A stretch of 64,000 nucleotides of DNA, taken from assembly GCF_003113495.2 (NCBI RefSeq), contig NZ_CP084506.1:3534001-3598000 (forward strand), read 5' to 3'. The stretch's first letter is position 1. The number at the start of each line of letters is the position of its first letter. A program made the translations under genes and the position numbers. Shown here in pieces: positions 45,702 to 55,492 of the stretch. The notes under the pieces were generated by a model, which was given only the letters and a program-made list of their open reading frames with translations, did no database searches and was not told the origin of the DNA. Source of the stretch: Edwardsiella tarda ATCC 15947 = NBRC 105688. Its GTDB lineage: Bacteria; Pseudomonadota; Gammaproteobacteria; Enterobacterales; Enterobacteriaceae.

Positions 45702-47207
45702 TTACTCCTGCTTAACGCCGTATTGCTTGCCGACGGCGGCCGCCATCAGCACTTCTTGTGTTGCCTGTTCGATCGGGAACTCCCCGCTCAGATGCCCTTC
45801 ATGCATCACCAGGATACGATCACTCATTCCCAGTACTTCAGGCATCTCCGAGGAGACCAGGATGATGCTCAAACCATCCGCCTTAAACTGGTTAATTAGC
45901 TGATAGATCTCTTTTTTTGCACCGACATCGACGCCTCGCGTCGGCTCATCGAGGATCAATACCTTGGGGCGTGTCATTAACCCACGCGCGATAGCGACCT
46001 TCTGTTGGTTACCACCGGAAAGTAAACCGATCGCCTGCTCCATCGATGGTGTCTTGATATTGAACAACGAGATAAAGTCGCTGACCGCCTCCTGCTCTTC
46101 ACCATGCTTAAGCGATCCATTGAGACGGCTGAAATAGCGCAGCGCCGTCAGCGACATGTTCTCCTTCACCGACATACCCAGCACCAAGCCATCACGTTTA
46201 CGATCTTCCGAGATATAAACGATGCCGTTGGCCAATCCCTCTTGAGGCAAACGGATCTGCACGTCATGCCCTTCCAACGTGATCGAACCCTGGGTTCGTG
46301 GCAATGCGCCATACAGGATCTTCATCAGCTCAGTACGCCCGGCCCCCATCAATCCGGAGATGCCTAAGATCTCGCCGCTACGCAGGGTAAAGGAGACGGC
46401 ATTCACGCCCGGGCCGGACAACTGCTCAACCTGTAAACGCAACGCCCCGGGAGCCTTATCCAGACGTGGATACTGCTCCTCCAGTTTGCGCCCAACCATC
46501 ATTTCGATCAGTGTGTCTTCTGTCAGCTCGTCAACGGGCCGCTCGGCGATAAACTGACCGTCGCGGAATACCGTCACGTCATCGCAAATCTCAAAAATCT
46601 CTTTCAAGCGATGAGAGATATAGACGATGCCACGCCCCTGTGCCTTGAGTTCGCGGATCACACTGAACAGCGACTCGGTCTCCGTATCGGTCAACGCATC
46701 CGTCGGTTCATCCATGATGATCACCCGCGACTCGAAACTCAGAACCTTGGCGATCTCCACCATCTGCTGTTCACCGATAGACAACTCACCGACCAGACGA
46801 TGGCTGCTATACCCTAGATTGAGACGTGCCAATAGCTTGTCGGCCTCAGCGTACATCTTTGTCCAGTCGATGCGCCCCCAGCGATTAGTAAACTCACGCC
46901 CTAAAAAGATATTCTCCGCAATGGTAAGCTGCGGAATGAGATTCAACTCTTGATGAATGATGCCGATGCCCGCCTCTTGAGAGGATTTCGGGCCACTAAA
47001 CGCGGTCTCCTGTCCCAAGTAATGCAGCGAGCCGGCATCTTTCTGGTAGATCCCGGTCAGCACCTTCATCATGGTGGATTTGCCCGCACCATTTTCCCCC
47101 ACCAGCGCCATCACGCGGCCGGGATACACATTCAATGACGCGCCGGATAACGCCTTCACGCCAGGAAAAGACTTATCGATTGCGTTTAACGCCAGTAACG
47201 GTTGCAT
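45702..47207 (-). CDS. rbsA: ribose ABC transporter, ATP-binding protein (two domains)
   Basis: 501 aa, two fused ABC domains. First: Walker [10 protein letters not shown], signature LSIGEQQM, Walker [12 protein letters not shown]. Second: Walker A degenerate (GLMGAGRTE), signature LSGGNQQK, Walker [13 protein letters not shown]. The unequal sites are typical of the class II sugar importers. Second gene of the rbs operon, 7 bp after rbsD. Confidence 0.96.
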   Translation of the reverse strand: MQPLLALNAIDKSFPGVKALSGASLNVYPGRVMALVGENGAGKSTMMKVLTGIYQKDAGSLHYLGQETAFSGPKSSQEAGIGIIHQELNLIPQLTIAENIFLGREFTNRWGRIDWTKMYAEADKLLARLNLGYSSHRLVGELSIGEQQMVEIAKVLSFESRVIIMDEPTDALTDTETESLFSVIRELKAQGRGIVYISHRLKEIFEICDDVTVFRDGQFIAERPVDELTEDTLIEMMVGRKLEEQYPRLDKAPGALRLQVEQLSGPGVNAVSFTLRSGEILGISGLMGAGRTELMKILYGALPRTQGSITLEGHDVQIRLPQEGLANGIVYISEDRKRDGLVLGMSVKENMSLTALRYFSRLNGSLKHGEEQEAVSDFISLFNIKTPSMEQAIGLLSGGNQQKVAIARGLMTRPKVLILDEPTRGVDVGAKKEIYQLINQFKADGLSIILVSSEMPEVLGMSDRILVMHEGHLSGEFPIEQATQEVLMAAAVGKQYGVKQE

Positions 47208-47214
47208 AATGGCC

Positions 47215-47634
47215 TCAGAAGGTCACGCCGGCATACAGCAGTACATTGGCGTAGGGAGAGCATTCACCGCTACGGATGATCGCCTTACTCTCAGCGCTCA
47301 GCGTCTTAAACTGGCTATGCGTGACATAATCGATTTGAATGTCATTTCCCTGACGCCGACCTAACTGCTGTAGCCAATCCAGCAATTGCTGGTGGACGTC
47401 AGGATTGATCTGCGCCATCTCCTGCGCCACAACGGCACGCTCCACCTGCATTTCCGCCGTTACCGTCTCCACAACCTGCATAAAACGCGGAATATCATGG
47501 GTCAACGCCAGATCGATACGCGCCACCCGATCAGGGATCGGTAAACCCGCATCCCCGATGGCGACGCTATCCGTATGGCCAAGACGGGCGACTAACGCCG
47601 AAACCTCAGAATTCAGTACTGTGCCTTTTTTCAT
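47215..47634 (-). CDS. rbsD: D-ribose pyranase
   Basis: Interconverts pyranose and furanose forms of ribose so that transport and RbsK can match. 139 aa. [22 protein letters not shown] with the catalytic His20, and the conserved C-terminal [15 protein letters not shown]. First gene of rbsDACBKR. Confidence 0.95.
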   Translation of the reverse strand: MKKGTVLNSEVSALVARLGHTDSVAIGDAGLPIPDRVARIDLALTHDIPRFMQVVETVTAEMQVERAVVAQEMAQINPDVHQQLLDWLQQLGRRQGNDIQIDYVTHSQFKTLSAESKAIIRSGECSPYANVLLYAGVTF

Positions 47635-47648
47635 GACTCACTCCACCA

Positions 47649-47742
47649 GCGAAACGTTTCGCTCATCGGCTAAGTGTAAGGGGAGGGTGAGAACGAACCA
47701 AGGAAAAAATAAAAAAATGTGATCGCTATCGAAACGTTTCGA
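47649..47742 (-). promoter_or_regulatory. rbsD promoter flanked by two RbsR operators
   Basis: Perfect palindromes GCGAAACGTTTCGC (47649-47662) and TCGAAACGTTTCGA (47729-47742), centres 80 bp apart. Between them, on the minus strand, lies TTGGTT (47696-47701) and TACACT (47673-47678) with 17-bp spacing, a plausible sigma-70 promoter. A TGTGA half-site near 47719 may be bound by CRP. Binding by RbsR is inferred from the LacI-family consensus. Confidence 0.8.
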
Positions 47743-47779
47743 GGCAAAAGCGATTCAGCCAAAGCGCGGTTTCAATCAA

Positions 47780-47803
47780 AAAGGGCGCCCAATGGCGCCC
47801 TTT
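47780..47803 (-). terminator. rho-independent terminator of kup
   Basis: AAAGGGCGCC / GGCGCCCTTT, 10-bp stem and 4-nt loop, with TTTTTGA following on the minus strand; 28 bp after the kup stop. Confidence 0.88.
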
Positions 47804-47830
47804 CGTAAGAAATCAGGTCGGGATACGACG

Positions 47831-49699
47831 TTAGATCTCGACCTGCGTCCCTAACTCGATCACCCGGTTAGGTGGGATCTCAAACTGATCGGCCGCTTGG
47901 AGCGCATTACGGCTCAAGGCCATAAATAGGCGACCACGAGCCTTGAGGTACCAGGGACGATGCCCCAACAGTAACGACTCATGCGACATGAAGAAGGAGG
48001 TTTCAATGATACGGCAGGGTAATCCCTCCAACCCACAGCGATGGAAAATTTCCTCGACGTTCGGCGTCTCTTTAAAACCGTAACTGGCTACGACACGCCA
48101 GAAGGTCGGCGAAAGTTGCTCCAGGGTCACTCGCCGCACATTATGCACGTAGGGGGCATCCTCGGTACGCAACGTCAACAGGATCACCCGTTCATGCAAT
48201 ACCTTGTTATGTTTTAGATTATGCAACATTGCCAAGGGGATAACATTCACCGCGCGCGACATATACACCGCCGTGCCAGGCACCCGTACCGGTGGTGACT
48301 TCTCCAGAGAGGCAATCATCGCCTCCAGAGAGTTACCGTGTTCATGCAAACGACGTAGTAAACGAAAACGCTCGCTCTTCCAGGTCGTCATGATGATAAA
48401 CATCAGCAGACCCAAGGTCAGCGGCAACCAGCCGCCTGATAGGATCTTCATCGCGTTGGCGCTAAATAGCGGCACATCGAGGCACAACAACCCCAGCAGC
48501 AACACGGCCACGATGAAGCGGTTCCAGTGCCAGTTCTTCAATGCCACGGTACAAGAGAGCATGCTGGTCAGTACCATGGTACCGGTCACCGCAATACCAT
48601 ACGCCGCCGCTAGATTGCTAGAGCGCTCGAAGCCGATGATCACCAATACCACGCTGATGTACAACGCCCAGTTGATCGCCGGAATGTAGATCTGCCCGGC
48701 CTCCATATCCGAAGTATGGATGATACGCATCGGCGGCAGATAGCCTAAACGCACCGCCTGACGCGTCAGGGAGAAGACCCCGGAGATTACCGCTTGCGAA
48801 GCGATCACCGTCGCCAGGGTCGCCAGGACCAACAAGGGGATCAGCGCCCAGTCTGGCGCCAGCAAGAAGAAGGGGTTTTTAATCGCGGTCGGATCGGTCA
48901 GCAATAATGCCCCCTGCCCGAAATAGTTCAGCATCAGCGAGGGGATGACAAACAGGAACCAGGCCAAGCGAATCGGCTTCTTGCCGAAGTGCCCCATGTC
49001 GGCATACAACGCCTCGACCCCGGTGATCGACAACACTACAGCCCCCAATGCAAAGAAGGCGAGGCTCTTATATTCGACAAAGAAGTTGATTGCCCAGCGT
49101 GGGTCCAAGGCATGTAGTACCTGAGGGTTAGCGAGAATACTACGTCCCCCAAGGATCGCCAGCGATAGGAACCATAACACCATCACTGGGGCAAACAGGC
49201 GACCGATGCTTCCGGTACCGTGCTTCTGGATAAAAAATAACACGGTCAATACTAAGACGGAGAGGGGGACGATATAGGGATCGAGCGAGGGCGCGGCAAT
49301 CTCCAGCCCCTCGATAGCCGACATCACGGAAATGGCTGGTGTGATCACCACCTCACCGTAGAAGAAGCTACCGCCGATCAACCCGAGGATCACCAGTGTC
49401 GCCGTGACCTTCGCCGTCGTATTACGCCCAGCCAGCGACATCAACGTTAAGATGCCCCCTTCACCGGCGTTATCCGCCCGCATGACAAAGGTCAGATACT
49501 TCAGCGAAACGATGAGGATCTGCATCCAAAAGATCAACGAGAGAAAACCGAAGACAATCTCCGGCTTCACTTCGAAGCCATAATGTCCGGCAAAGCACTC
49601 GCGGAGTGTATAAAGAGGACTGGTACCGATATCGCCATACACTACGCCGATAGCCGCCAGGGTCACTGTGGTCAGTGAGCGTTTCTGTTCTGTACTCAT
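47831..49699 (-). CDS. kup: low-affinity potassium transporter Kup (TrkD)
   Basis: K+/H+ symporter of the KUP family, inner membrane. 622 aa: about 12 transmembrane helices followed by a 170-residue cytoplasmic C-terminal domain. N-terminal signature [19 protein letters not shown]. The start is set at the ATG at 49699 ([13 protein letters not shown]), equal to the E. coli start; the frame is open 38 more codons, with no ribosome site clearly better. Divergent from ravA; the 260-bp gap holds no other feature I can identify. Confidence 0.95.
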   Translation of the reverse strand: MSTEQKRSLTTVTLAAIGVVYGDIGTSPLYTLRECFAGHYGFEVKPEIVFGFLSLIFWMQILIVSLKYLTFVMRADNAGEGGILTLMSLAGRNTTAKVTATLVILGLIGGSFFYGEVVITPAISVMSAIEGLEIAAPSLDPYIVPLSVLVLTVLFFIQKHGTGSIGRLFAPVMVLWFLSLAILGGRSILANPQVLHALDPRWAINFFVEYKSLAFFALGAVVLSITGVEALYADMGHFGKKPIRLAWFLFVIPSLMLNYFGQGALLLTDPTAIKNPFFLLAPDWALIPLLVLATLATVIASQAVISGVFSLTRQAVRLGYLPPMRIIHTSDMEAGQIYIPAINWALYISVVLVIIGFERSSNLAAAYGIAVTGTMVLTSMLSCTVALKNWHWNRFIVAVLLLGLLCLDVPLFSANAMKILSGGWLPLTLGLLMFIIMTTWKSERFRLLRRLHEHGNSLEAMIASLEKSPPVRVPGTAVYMSRAVNVIPLAMLHNLKHNKVLHERVILLTLRTEDAPYVHNVRRVTLEQLSPTFWRVVASYGFKETPNVEEIFHRCGLEGLPCRIIETSFFMSHESLLLGHRPWYLKARGRLFMALSRNALQAADQFEIPPNRVIELGTQVEI

Positions 49700-49959
49700 A
49701 ACATTTTTCGTTGTGAAATTTCCGTCAGCCATAGATGCGCCAACATCCCGAGCGCAGATAAAGGTTGCACAGTATGCATAAATACCCTCGCATTCCCACC
49801 GTAAAACCCGCAAGAATATCGTTGATTATGTAACAAACAACATGGCGTCTTGGCGCTTGGCCCTCTCTCTTCACCATCCCGACACGGGCGAAATAAAGCT
49901 GGTCATACACCTTATAAATAGATACAACAAAATCATCCATGTCATGAATAGAGATTAGT

Positions 49960-51474
49960 ATGACGCAACCCCGTCAATTGGCCGAACGTATTTCTCGGCT
50001 GAGCCATGCATTGGAGTCAGGTTTATATGAGCGGCAACAAGCGGTACGCCTATGCCTATTGGCGGCACTGTGCGGCGAGAGTGTGTTTTTACTCGGTCCG
50101 CCCGGCATCGCTAAGAGCCTAATCGCGCGCCGGCTCAAGTTCGCCTTTCGCGATGCGCGCGCATTCGAATACCTGATGACGCGCTTCTCCACGCCAGAAG
50201 AGGTCTTCGGCCCCCTCTCTATCCAGGCGTTAAAAGATGAAGGGCGTTATCAACGCCTGACTCAGGGCTACCTGCCCGAAGCAGAGATCGTCTTCTTAGA
50301 CGAGATCTGGAAGGCGGGCCCCGCGATCCTGAACACCCTATTGACCGCCATCAACGAACGCCGTTTCCGTAACGGTGAATGCGAAGTAGCCATTCCCCTA
50401 CGCCTACTGGTCACCGCCTCAAACGAACTACCGGAGGCTGATGGTGGACTCGAAGCACTGTATGACCGCATGCTGATTCGGCTATGGTTAGATAAGGTAC
50501 AGGAAAAGAACAATTTCCGCGCCCTGATCAACAGCCATCAGGATGATGGCTATAACCCCGTACCCGCTAGCCTCACCATCGGCAGCGAAGAGTTTCAACA
50601 GTGGCAACAACAGCTGATCAGCGTCACGCTGCCGGATAGCGTCTTCGAGCTGATCTTTCAGTTACGCCAGCATATCGATTCGTTGGAAAACGCGCCCTAT
50701 ATTTCTGATCGGCGCTGGAAAAAAGCCGTCCGTCTGTTACAAGCCTGCGCCTTCTTTAGCGGACGTAGTAGTGTCGCACCGCTGGATCTGATCCTGTTGA
50801 AGGAGTGTCTCTGGCACGACCTGCCCTCACGCCAACTGCTCAATCAACATATTCAATTGATCCTAACCCAGCAGGCCTATCGTCAACAGGCACTCCTGTT
50901 GCAAATACAACAACTGGAGACACAGTGGCTACAGAGTCAGCGCGACTATCAACAGACCCGAGCCCTGACGCTGCAAACCAAAGCCGGGCTCTTCAACCGT
51001 AAGTCTCAGCACGCCTTACCGGATGGACTCGATACATCACAGCTGACGCTCCTGCTGCTGCAACCGCTGCGCCTACATGATATGCAAGTCACCCATTTGG
51101 TGATCGAAACGGCCACCCTCAACCGCTGGCTCCAGAAGGGCGGCGAGTTACGAGCCCGCCTCAATGGGATCGGTTTTGCCCTAAGCATCGATGTTGCCAT
51201 TACCACACAGCATCAGTTGGAGGTGCGCGACATCAGCCAACAATCCAGTCTATTGAGCCTGCCGGGCGATCCGCGTCAACGAGCGAGCGACGATATTCTG
51301 GCCAACCTCGATAAACTGCGCCAAGCGTTGCAGCAACAACGTCAACAATTCGCCAGCCAACAGCCTTGTCTCTTCGTCAGTAGCGACTGGCTCGCTCAAA
51401 TCGAAGCCAGCCTGCTGGAAGTCGAAGAGCACCTTAACGCGCTTGCCGCACGCTTACAGGGAGAGACGATCTGA
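49960..51474 (+). CDS. ravA: MoxR-type AAA+ ATPase RavA
   Basis: 504 aa. Walker [10 protein letters not shown] near residue 46, Walker [12 protein letters not shown], sensor 1 LVTASNELP, then helical and LARA-type C-terminal regions rich in Gln. In E. coli it forms a cage with the lysine decarboxylase LdcI/CadA and works with ViaA on respiratory complexes and aminoglycoside sensitivity. Followed 1 bp later by viaA. Confidence 0.95.
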   Translation: MTQPRQLAERISRLSHALESGLYERQQAVRLCLLAALCGESVFLLGPPGIAKSLIARRLKFAFRDARAFEYLMTRFSTPEEVFGPLSIQALKDEGRYQRLTQGYLPEAEIVFLDEIWKAGPAILNTLLTAINERRFRNGECEVAIPLRLLVTASNELPEADGGLEALYDRMLIRLWLDKVQEKNNFRALINSHQDDGYNPVPASLTIGSEEFQQWQQQLISVTLPDSVFELIFQLRQHIDSLENAPYISDRRWKKAVRLLQACAFFSGRSSVAPLDLILLKECLWHDLPSRQLLNQHIQLILTQQAYRQQALLLQIQQLETQWLQSQRDYQQTRALTLQTKAGLFNRKSQHALPDGLDTSQLTLLLLQPLRLHDMQVTHLVIETATLNRWLQKGGELRARLNGIGFALSIDVAITTQHQLEVRDISQQSSLLSLPGDPRQRASDDILANLDKLRQALQQQRQQFASQQPCLFVSSDWLAQIEASLLEVEEHLNALAARLQGETI

Positions 51475-51475
51475 C

Positions 51476-52930
51476 ATGCCATCGCTCGAGGCCGTCGAAG
51501 CCTTCCTGGTCATGAATGAAAGCGAGTTGCTACAAGACTTTTTGGTCGGCCTCATCGCCGCCCCCCAGTTGGCAGCGTTTTTTGAGAAGCACCCGCGTCT
51601 GCGTCAGCTTATCGATCGGGAGTGGCCCGGTTGGCAACGACGGTTGCGTAAGCGGATCAGTGAAACCAATGTCCCCGATGACTTGGCGCAAGAGTTCACC
51701 CTATACCAACATCAGCTGCTGTTAGGCAACGGAGAGTTCTTCCGCAACTTACCCACGACACTCACCTGGCTTACCAACCAGGACTCCCCTTTTAATCACG
51801 AGGCGCGTCAACTGTGTCCACAAGGAAACTTTCCCCACAGCGACAGTTTCCATGCGCTGTTTCTACAACGCTGGCGCCTTAGCTTAGTCGCACGCACGCT
51901 GACACTCCATCATCAGGTGATGGAGGAAGAACGCGCACTCCTGCAACAAGAGTTACAACAACGTCTACAACTGAGCGGAGCCCTCGAACCGGTATTGGCA
52001 GAAAATGAAAACGCAGCAGGACGTCTATGGGACCTCAGTCGCTCGACGCCTCAACATGGCGACTATCAGCTACTGGTGCAGTATGGCGACTTCCTGGCTG
52101 GCCAACCTGATTTGCAACAATTAGCCGAACGTCTAGGACGTAGCCGCGCTGCCGAAGCGAAAGAGGAGGCCGACACTCAGCAAGAGATTCGTCATGTCTT
52201 ATTACGTGAGCCCTCCGTGATGCCGGAGGAGGTCAGTGGTATTCACCAGAGCGACGAGATCCTACGCCTCATGCCGAGCGAACTCTCGATTCTGGGATTG
52301 AGTGAGTTGGAGTATGAATTCTACCGCCGCTTACTGGAAAAGCGGCTGATGACCTATCGCCTGCAGGGGGATGCCTGGCGTGAACAGCCGGTACAACGCC
52401 TGATCGCTTACCATCACCACCAACAGCAACCTAAGGGGCCTTTTATCGTCTGCGTCGACACCTCGGGCTCGATGGGTGGCTTCCATGAACAGTGCGCTAA
52501 AGCCTTTTGCCTGGCGTTGATGCGTATCGCTCTGGCCGATAATCGTCGCTGTTACATCATGTTATTTTCCAGCGACATCGTACAACACGAACTCACCGCC
52601 GATGATGGCATCGATCAGGCGATCCGCTTCCTCAGCCAACGCTTTAGGGGGGGGACCGATCTGGCTCGTTGCCTGGCACAGACCAGCACGTTATTACAAC
52701 AACCGGCCTGGCAGCAGGCGGATGCGGTGGTCATTTCTGACTTTATCGCCCAACGTCTCCCTGAAGAGACGCAGCGAGAAATAAAACAGCTGCAAAAACA
52801 GAATGGCCACTGCTTTCACGCAGTGGCCATGTCGCCACATGGCAAGCCCAGCATAATGAAAGTCTTTGATTATATTTGGCGCTTTGATAGCGGTATTAAG
52901 GGGCGCCTGCTGCGTCGCTGGCGCCGTTAG
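51476..52930 (+). CDS. viaA: VWA-domain protein ViaA
   Basis: Partner of RavA. 484 aa from the ATG at 51476, 1 bp after the ravA stop and 13 bp after GGGAGAG; the frame extends 11 codons upstream inside ravA but that start is less likely. The C-terminal von Willebrand A domain carries a complete MIDAS: DTSGSMGG, the Thr of GGTDLAR and the Asp of VISDFIA. Ends 11 bp from the end of asnA, which is convergent. Confidence 0.95.
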   Translation: MPSLEAVEAFLVMNESELLQDFLVGLIAAPQLAAFFEKHPRLRQLIDREWPGWQRRLRKRISETNVPDDLAQEFTLYQHQLLLGNGEFFRNLPTTLTWLTNQDSPFNHEARQLCPQGNFPHSDSFHALFLQRWRLSLVARTLTLHHQVMEEERALLQQELQQRLQLSGALEPVLAENENAAGRLWDLSRSTPQHGDYQLLVQYGDFLAGQPDLQQLAERLGRSRAAEAKEEADTQQEIRHVLLREPSVMPEEVSGIHQSDEILRLMPSELSILGLSELEYEFYRRLLEKRLMTYRLQGDAWREQPVQRLIAYHHHQQQPKGPFIVCVDTSGSMGGFHEQCAKAFCLALMRIALADNRRCYIMLFSSDIVQHELTADDGIDQAIRFLSQRFRGGTDLARCLAQTSTLLQQPAWQQADAVVISDFIAQRLPEETQREIKQLQKQNGHCFHAVAMSPHGKPSIMKVFDYIWRFDSGIKGRLLRRWRR

Positions 52931-52941
52931 TGTCAGGACAG

Positions 52942-53934
52942 TTAGAGGATCGCCGGCACTTGCTGGCGAATCGCCGGCGGCCACACACCACACTGCACCT
53001 GACCGATATGCTGTTGTTGCAGCAATAACATCACTAAACGGGATTGGCCGATACCACCGCCGATAGTCTGCGGCATCTCACCACGCAGCAACGACTGATG
53101 CCACTCCAGTGCCATGCGGTCCTCATCATCGGTGAGCGCCAGTTGACGCTTTAACGCCTGCGCATCCACACGGATCCCCATTGAAGACAGTTCAAAGGCA
53201 TCCTCCAATACCGGGTTCCACACCAGAATATCGCCGTTCAGCCCCCCCAGTCCCTCAGAACCGAGCGATGTCCAATCATCATAGTCCGGCGCTCGCACAT
53301 CATGTGCTTGGCCGTTCGACAGGCACCCACCGATCCCCATCAGGAACACGGCACCCAATTCACGTGTAATGGCGCGCTCACGCTCTTTAGCATCCAGATC
53401 AGGGTAACGACGCAGTAGCATCTCACTGTGAATAAAGTGGATCTCCGCCGGTAAGAAGGGCGTTAAGCCATAGCGTTCACAGACCTCTTGTTCCGTCGTC
53501 TTCATCGCCGCATAGATCTGACGAACGGTGTCCTGCAGATACGCCGGAGTACGCTCTCCATCGCCCATCACTCGCTCCCAGTCCCACTGATCCACATAGA
53601 CCGAATGAATGGCTGATAGACGATCTTCATCCGGGCGTAGGGCCTTCATATGGGTATACAACCCTTCCCCCGGGGCAAAATCATAGGTTCCGAGCGTCTT
53701 ACGCTTCCACTTCGCCAATGAATGAACCACTTCAAAGGTATCCTGCGGTAGGTTTTTAACCTTTACCTGGACCGCTTTCTCATGACCTGACAGGTTATCT
53801 TGAGTACCATCGCCCAAACGGCTCAGGATAGGCGCTTGGACCTCGATTAAGCCAAGTCGCTGCTCCAACTGACGAGAGAAATGCTGCTTTACAAAGCTGA
53901 TCTGTTGTTGTTTTTCAATATAGTATTTTTTCAT
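52942..53934 (-). CDS. asnA: aspartate-ammonia ligase (asparagine synthetase A)
   Basis: Makes asparagine from aspartate, ammonia and ATP. 330 aa when started at the ATG at 53934 ([19 protein letters not shown]), the E. coli start. Class II tRNA-synthetase-like fold; [30 protein letters not shown] and GGGIGQSR (motif 3) are conserved. Divergent from its activator asnC. Confidence 0.96.
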   Translation of the reverse strand: MKKYYIEKQQQISFVKQHFSRQLEQRLGLIEVQAPILSRLGDGTQDNLSGHEKAVQVKVKNLPQDTFEVVHSLAKWKRKTLGTYDFAPGEGLYTHMKALRPDEDRLSAIHSVYVDQWDWERVMGDGERTPAYLQDTVRQIYAAMKTTEQEVCERYGLTPFLPAEIHFIHSEMLLRRYPDLDAKERERAITRELGAVFLMGIGGCLSNGQAHDVRAPDYDDWTSLGSEGLGGLNGDILVWNPVLEDAFELSSMGIRVDAQALKRQLALTDDEDRMALEWHQSLLRGEMPQTIGGGIGQSRLVMLLLQQQHIGQVQCGVWPPAIRQQVPAIL

Positions 53935-53958
53935 GACTGTACTCACCACCTGTCTGTC

Positions 53959-54001
53959 CTGTTGCTATAGATTAAGCAACAGAAGTGGCATTGAATTCAA
54001 T
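53959..54001. promoter_or_regulatory. dyads in the asnA-asnC control region
   Basis: CTGTTGC / GCAACAG (53959-53965 and 53976-53982, 10-bp centre) and the palindrome ATTGAATTCAAT (53990-54001) lie in the divergent gap. They are candidates for AsnC binding; no experimental consensus was used. Confidence 0.5.
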
Positions 54002-54088
54002 AATCAACAACAAATATCGCCAGTTAGGTTTTAATCGTTCATTATATCGCATCAAAAATTATTAATTATTCAAAAACCGAGGATAAAA

Positions 54089-54550
54089 ATGGCAGAAATT
54101 TATCCGATCGATAATCTCGATCGCGGCATCCTTAACGCATTGATGAAGAATGCCCGTACGCCCTACGCCGAATTGGCTAAAAACTTTAACGTCAGCCCAG
54201 GAACGATCCATGTACGCGTAGAAAAGATGAAGCAAGCCGGCGTGATCAGCGGTGCCTGCGTACAAGTCAGTCCGAAAATGTTGGGCTACGACGTCTGCTG
54301 TTTTATCGGCATCATCTTAAAAAGTGCTAAAGACTATCCCTCAGCCTTAGCCCGTCTGGAGAGCCTAGATGAGGTAGTTGAGGCTTACTACACCACCGGT
54401 CACTACAGTATTTTCATCAAGGTGATGACTAAGTCCATCGAGGCGCTGCAGCATGTACTTATCAACAAGATCCAGACTATCGATGAGATCCAGTCGACGG
54501 AGACCCTAATCTCGCTACAAAACCCGATCATGCGGGACATTAAGCCCTGA
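54089..54550 (+). CDS. asnC: transcriptional regulator AsnC (Lrp family)
   Basis: 153 aa. N-terminal helix-turn-helix (LDRGILNALMKNARTPYAELAKNFNVSPGTIHVRVEKMK) and a C-terminal RAM ligand-binding domain (VVEAYYTTGHYSIFIKV). In E. coli it activates asnA and asparagine abolishes this. Adjacent to mioC and oriC as in E. coli. Confidence 0.96.
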   Translation: MAEIYPIDNLDRGILNALMKNARTPYAELAKNFNVSPGTIHVRVEKMKQAGVISGACVQVSPKMLGYDVCCFIGIILKSAKDYPSALARLESLDEVVEAYYTTGHYSIFIKVMTKSIEALQHVLINKIQTIDEIQSTETLISLQNPIMRDIKP

Positions 54551-54582
54551 AGGCGAAGAAACGATCCCTTTTCATTCCCATA

Positions 54583-54591
54583 TTATCCACA
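54583..54591 (+). promoter_or_regulatory. DnaA box at the mioC promoter
   Basis: TTATCCACA, a perfect consensus DnaA box 62 bp before the mioC ATG. In E. coli DnaA represses mioC transcription, which otherwise runs into oriC, from an equivalent site. Confidence 0.8.
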
Positions 54592-54652
54592 GCTAGATCC
54601 CAGCAAATTCGCAGCGTACAATAGCGCCTCCGAATCACAGGCTGGGATCATC

Positions 54653-55096
54653 ATGGCACACATCACCGTAATCAGCGGCAGTACTCTGGGTAATGCCGAA
54701 TATGTCGCAGAACATCTAGCCGATAAGCTGCTTGCACAAGGGCATGAGGTGCAGGTACTGCACGGTCCCGAGCTTGATGAAGTGCCACAACAAGGGATTT
54801 GGCTGGTGGTGACCTCAACGCATGGCGCAGGTGAACTCCCCGACAACTTACAGCCCTTGTTTGAGCAGATTGAAACTCAACAGCCGGATCTCACCGGGAT
54901 CCATTTCGGCGCAGTGGGGATCGGTAGTAGTGAATACGACACCTTCTGCGGAGGGATCGCTATTGTCGATCGCATTTTGATCGCATTCGGTGCCCAACGG
55001 ATCGGTGAAGTGATCAAGATCGACATCAAGCAGCACGATGTTCCCGAGGATCCAGCAGAAGAATGGCTTGCCGAGTGGGAAAAACTTATTCATTAA
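54653..55096 (+). CDS. mioC: flavodoxin-like protein MioC
   Basis: 147 aa FMN protein implicated in biotin synthase activity. Flavodoxin P-loop VISGSTLGNAEYVAE at residues 6-20, VVTSTHGAGELPDN and FGAVGIGSSEYDTFCGG (FMN loops). Transcription is directed into oriC. Confidence 0.95.
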   Translation: MAHITVISGSTLGNAEYVAEHLADKLLAQGHEVQVLHGPELDEVPQQGIWLVVTSTHGAGELPDNLQPLFEQIETQQPDLTGIHFGAVGIGSSEYDTFCGGIAIVDRILIAFGAQRIGEVIKIDIKQHDVPEDPAEEWLAEWEKLIH

Positions 55097-55116
55097 GTCT
55101 GTTTTTTGTCCACTTA

Positions 55117-55390
55117 GTCTGTGTATAAGTCTTGTTATAAGCAGTAAGAAACAGGTAGTTATCCCAATAACAACCGCTAGCCATTTTTTGTCCTGTGCAT
55201 AACAACCAATAAAGATCCCAGCTTTTACGGTCTGGGATCACCGATCTTCCACAGTAAATGATCCTGCGTAGTCACTTGATCCTTATTGAGAAAAACGTGT
55301 TATCCACAAAGGATCACGATCCTAATAGAAGATCTAATAAAGAGATCTTTAAATAAAAAAGATCTTTTAAATACTGGGCGAAGGATCCAC
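55117..55390. other. oriC: chromosomal replication origin oriC
   Basis: Between mioC and mnmG. On the plus strand: R4-equivalent TGTGTATAA (55120-55128), a TTATCCCAA block, R2 TGTGCATAA (55194-55202), a TTCCACAG block equal to E. coli R5/M, and R1 TTATCCACA (55300-55308). The unwinding element follows with three 13-mer-like units, CTAATAGAAGATC (55322-55334), TAATAAAGAGATC (55335-55347) and AATAAAAAAGATC (55352-55364). I count 12 GATC sites from 55213 to 55395, the SeqA/Dam signature. Order and spacing match E. coli oriC in reverse orientation. Confidence 0.95.
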
Positions 55391-55492
55391 GATCCTCTTC
55401 GGTTGGACCTACGCCTAAACTTGAGTAGAATCCCCACCCCTAGGCAAATAACGATCGTTGACAGCCTTTCGGTTAGCGCGAGGTGCAGTACC

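Noticed and set aside
49725..49940. Possible 71-aa leader peptide upstream of kup
   Set aside because: It overlaps the region before the kup start in another frame, has no good ribosome site and no similarity I can recognise.
55286..55492. N-terminal extension of MnmG by 69 codons
   Set aside because: This stretch is the R1 box and DUE of oriC; the conserved protein starts at MFYPDPF with its own ribosome site.
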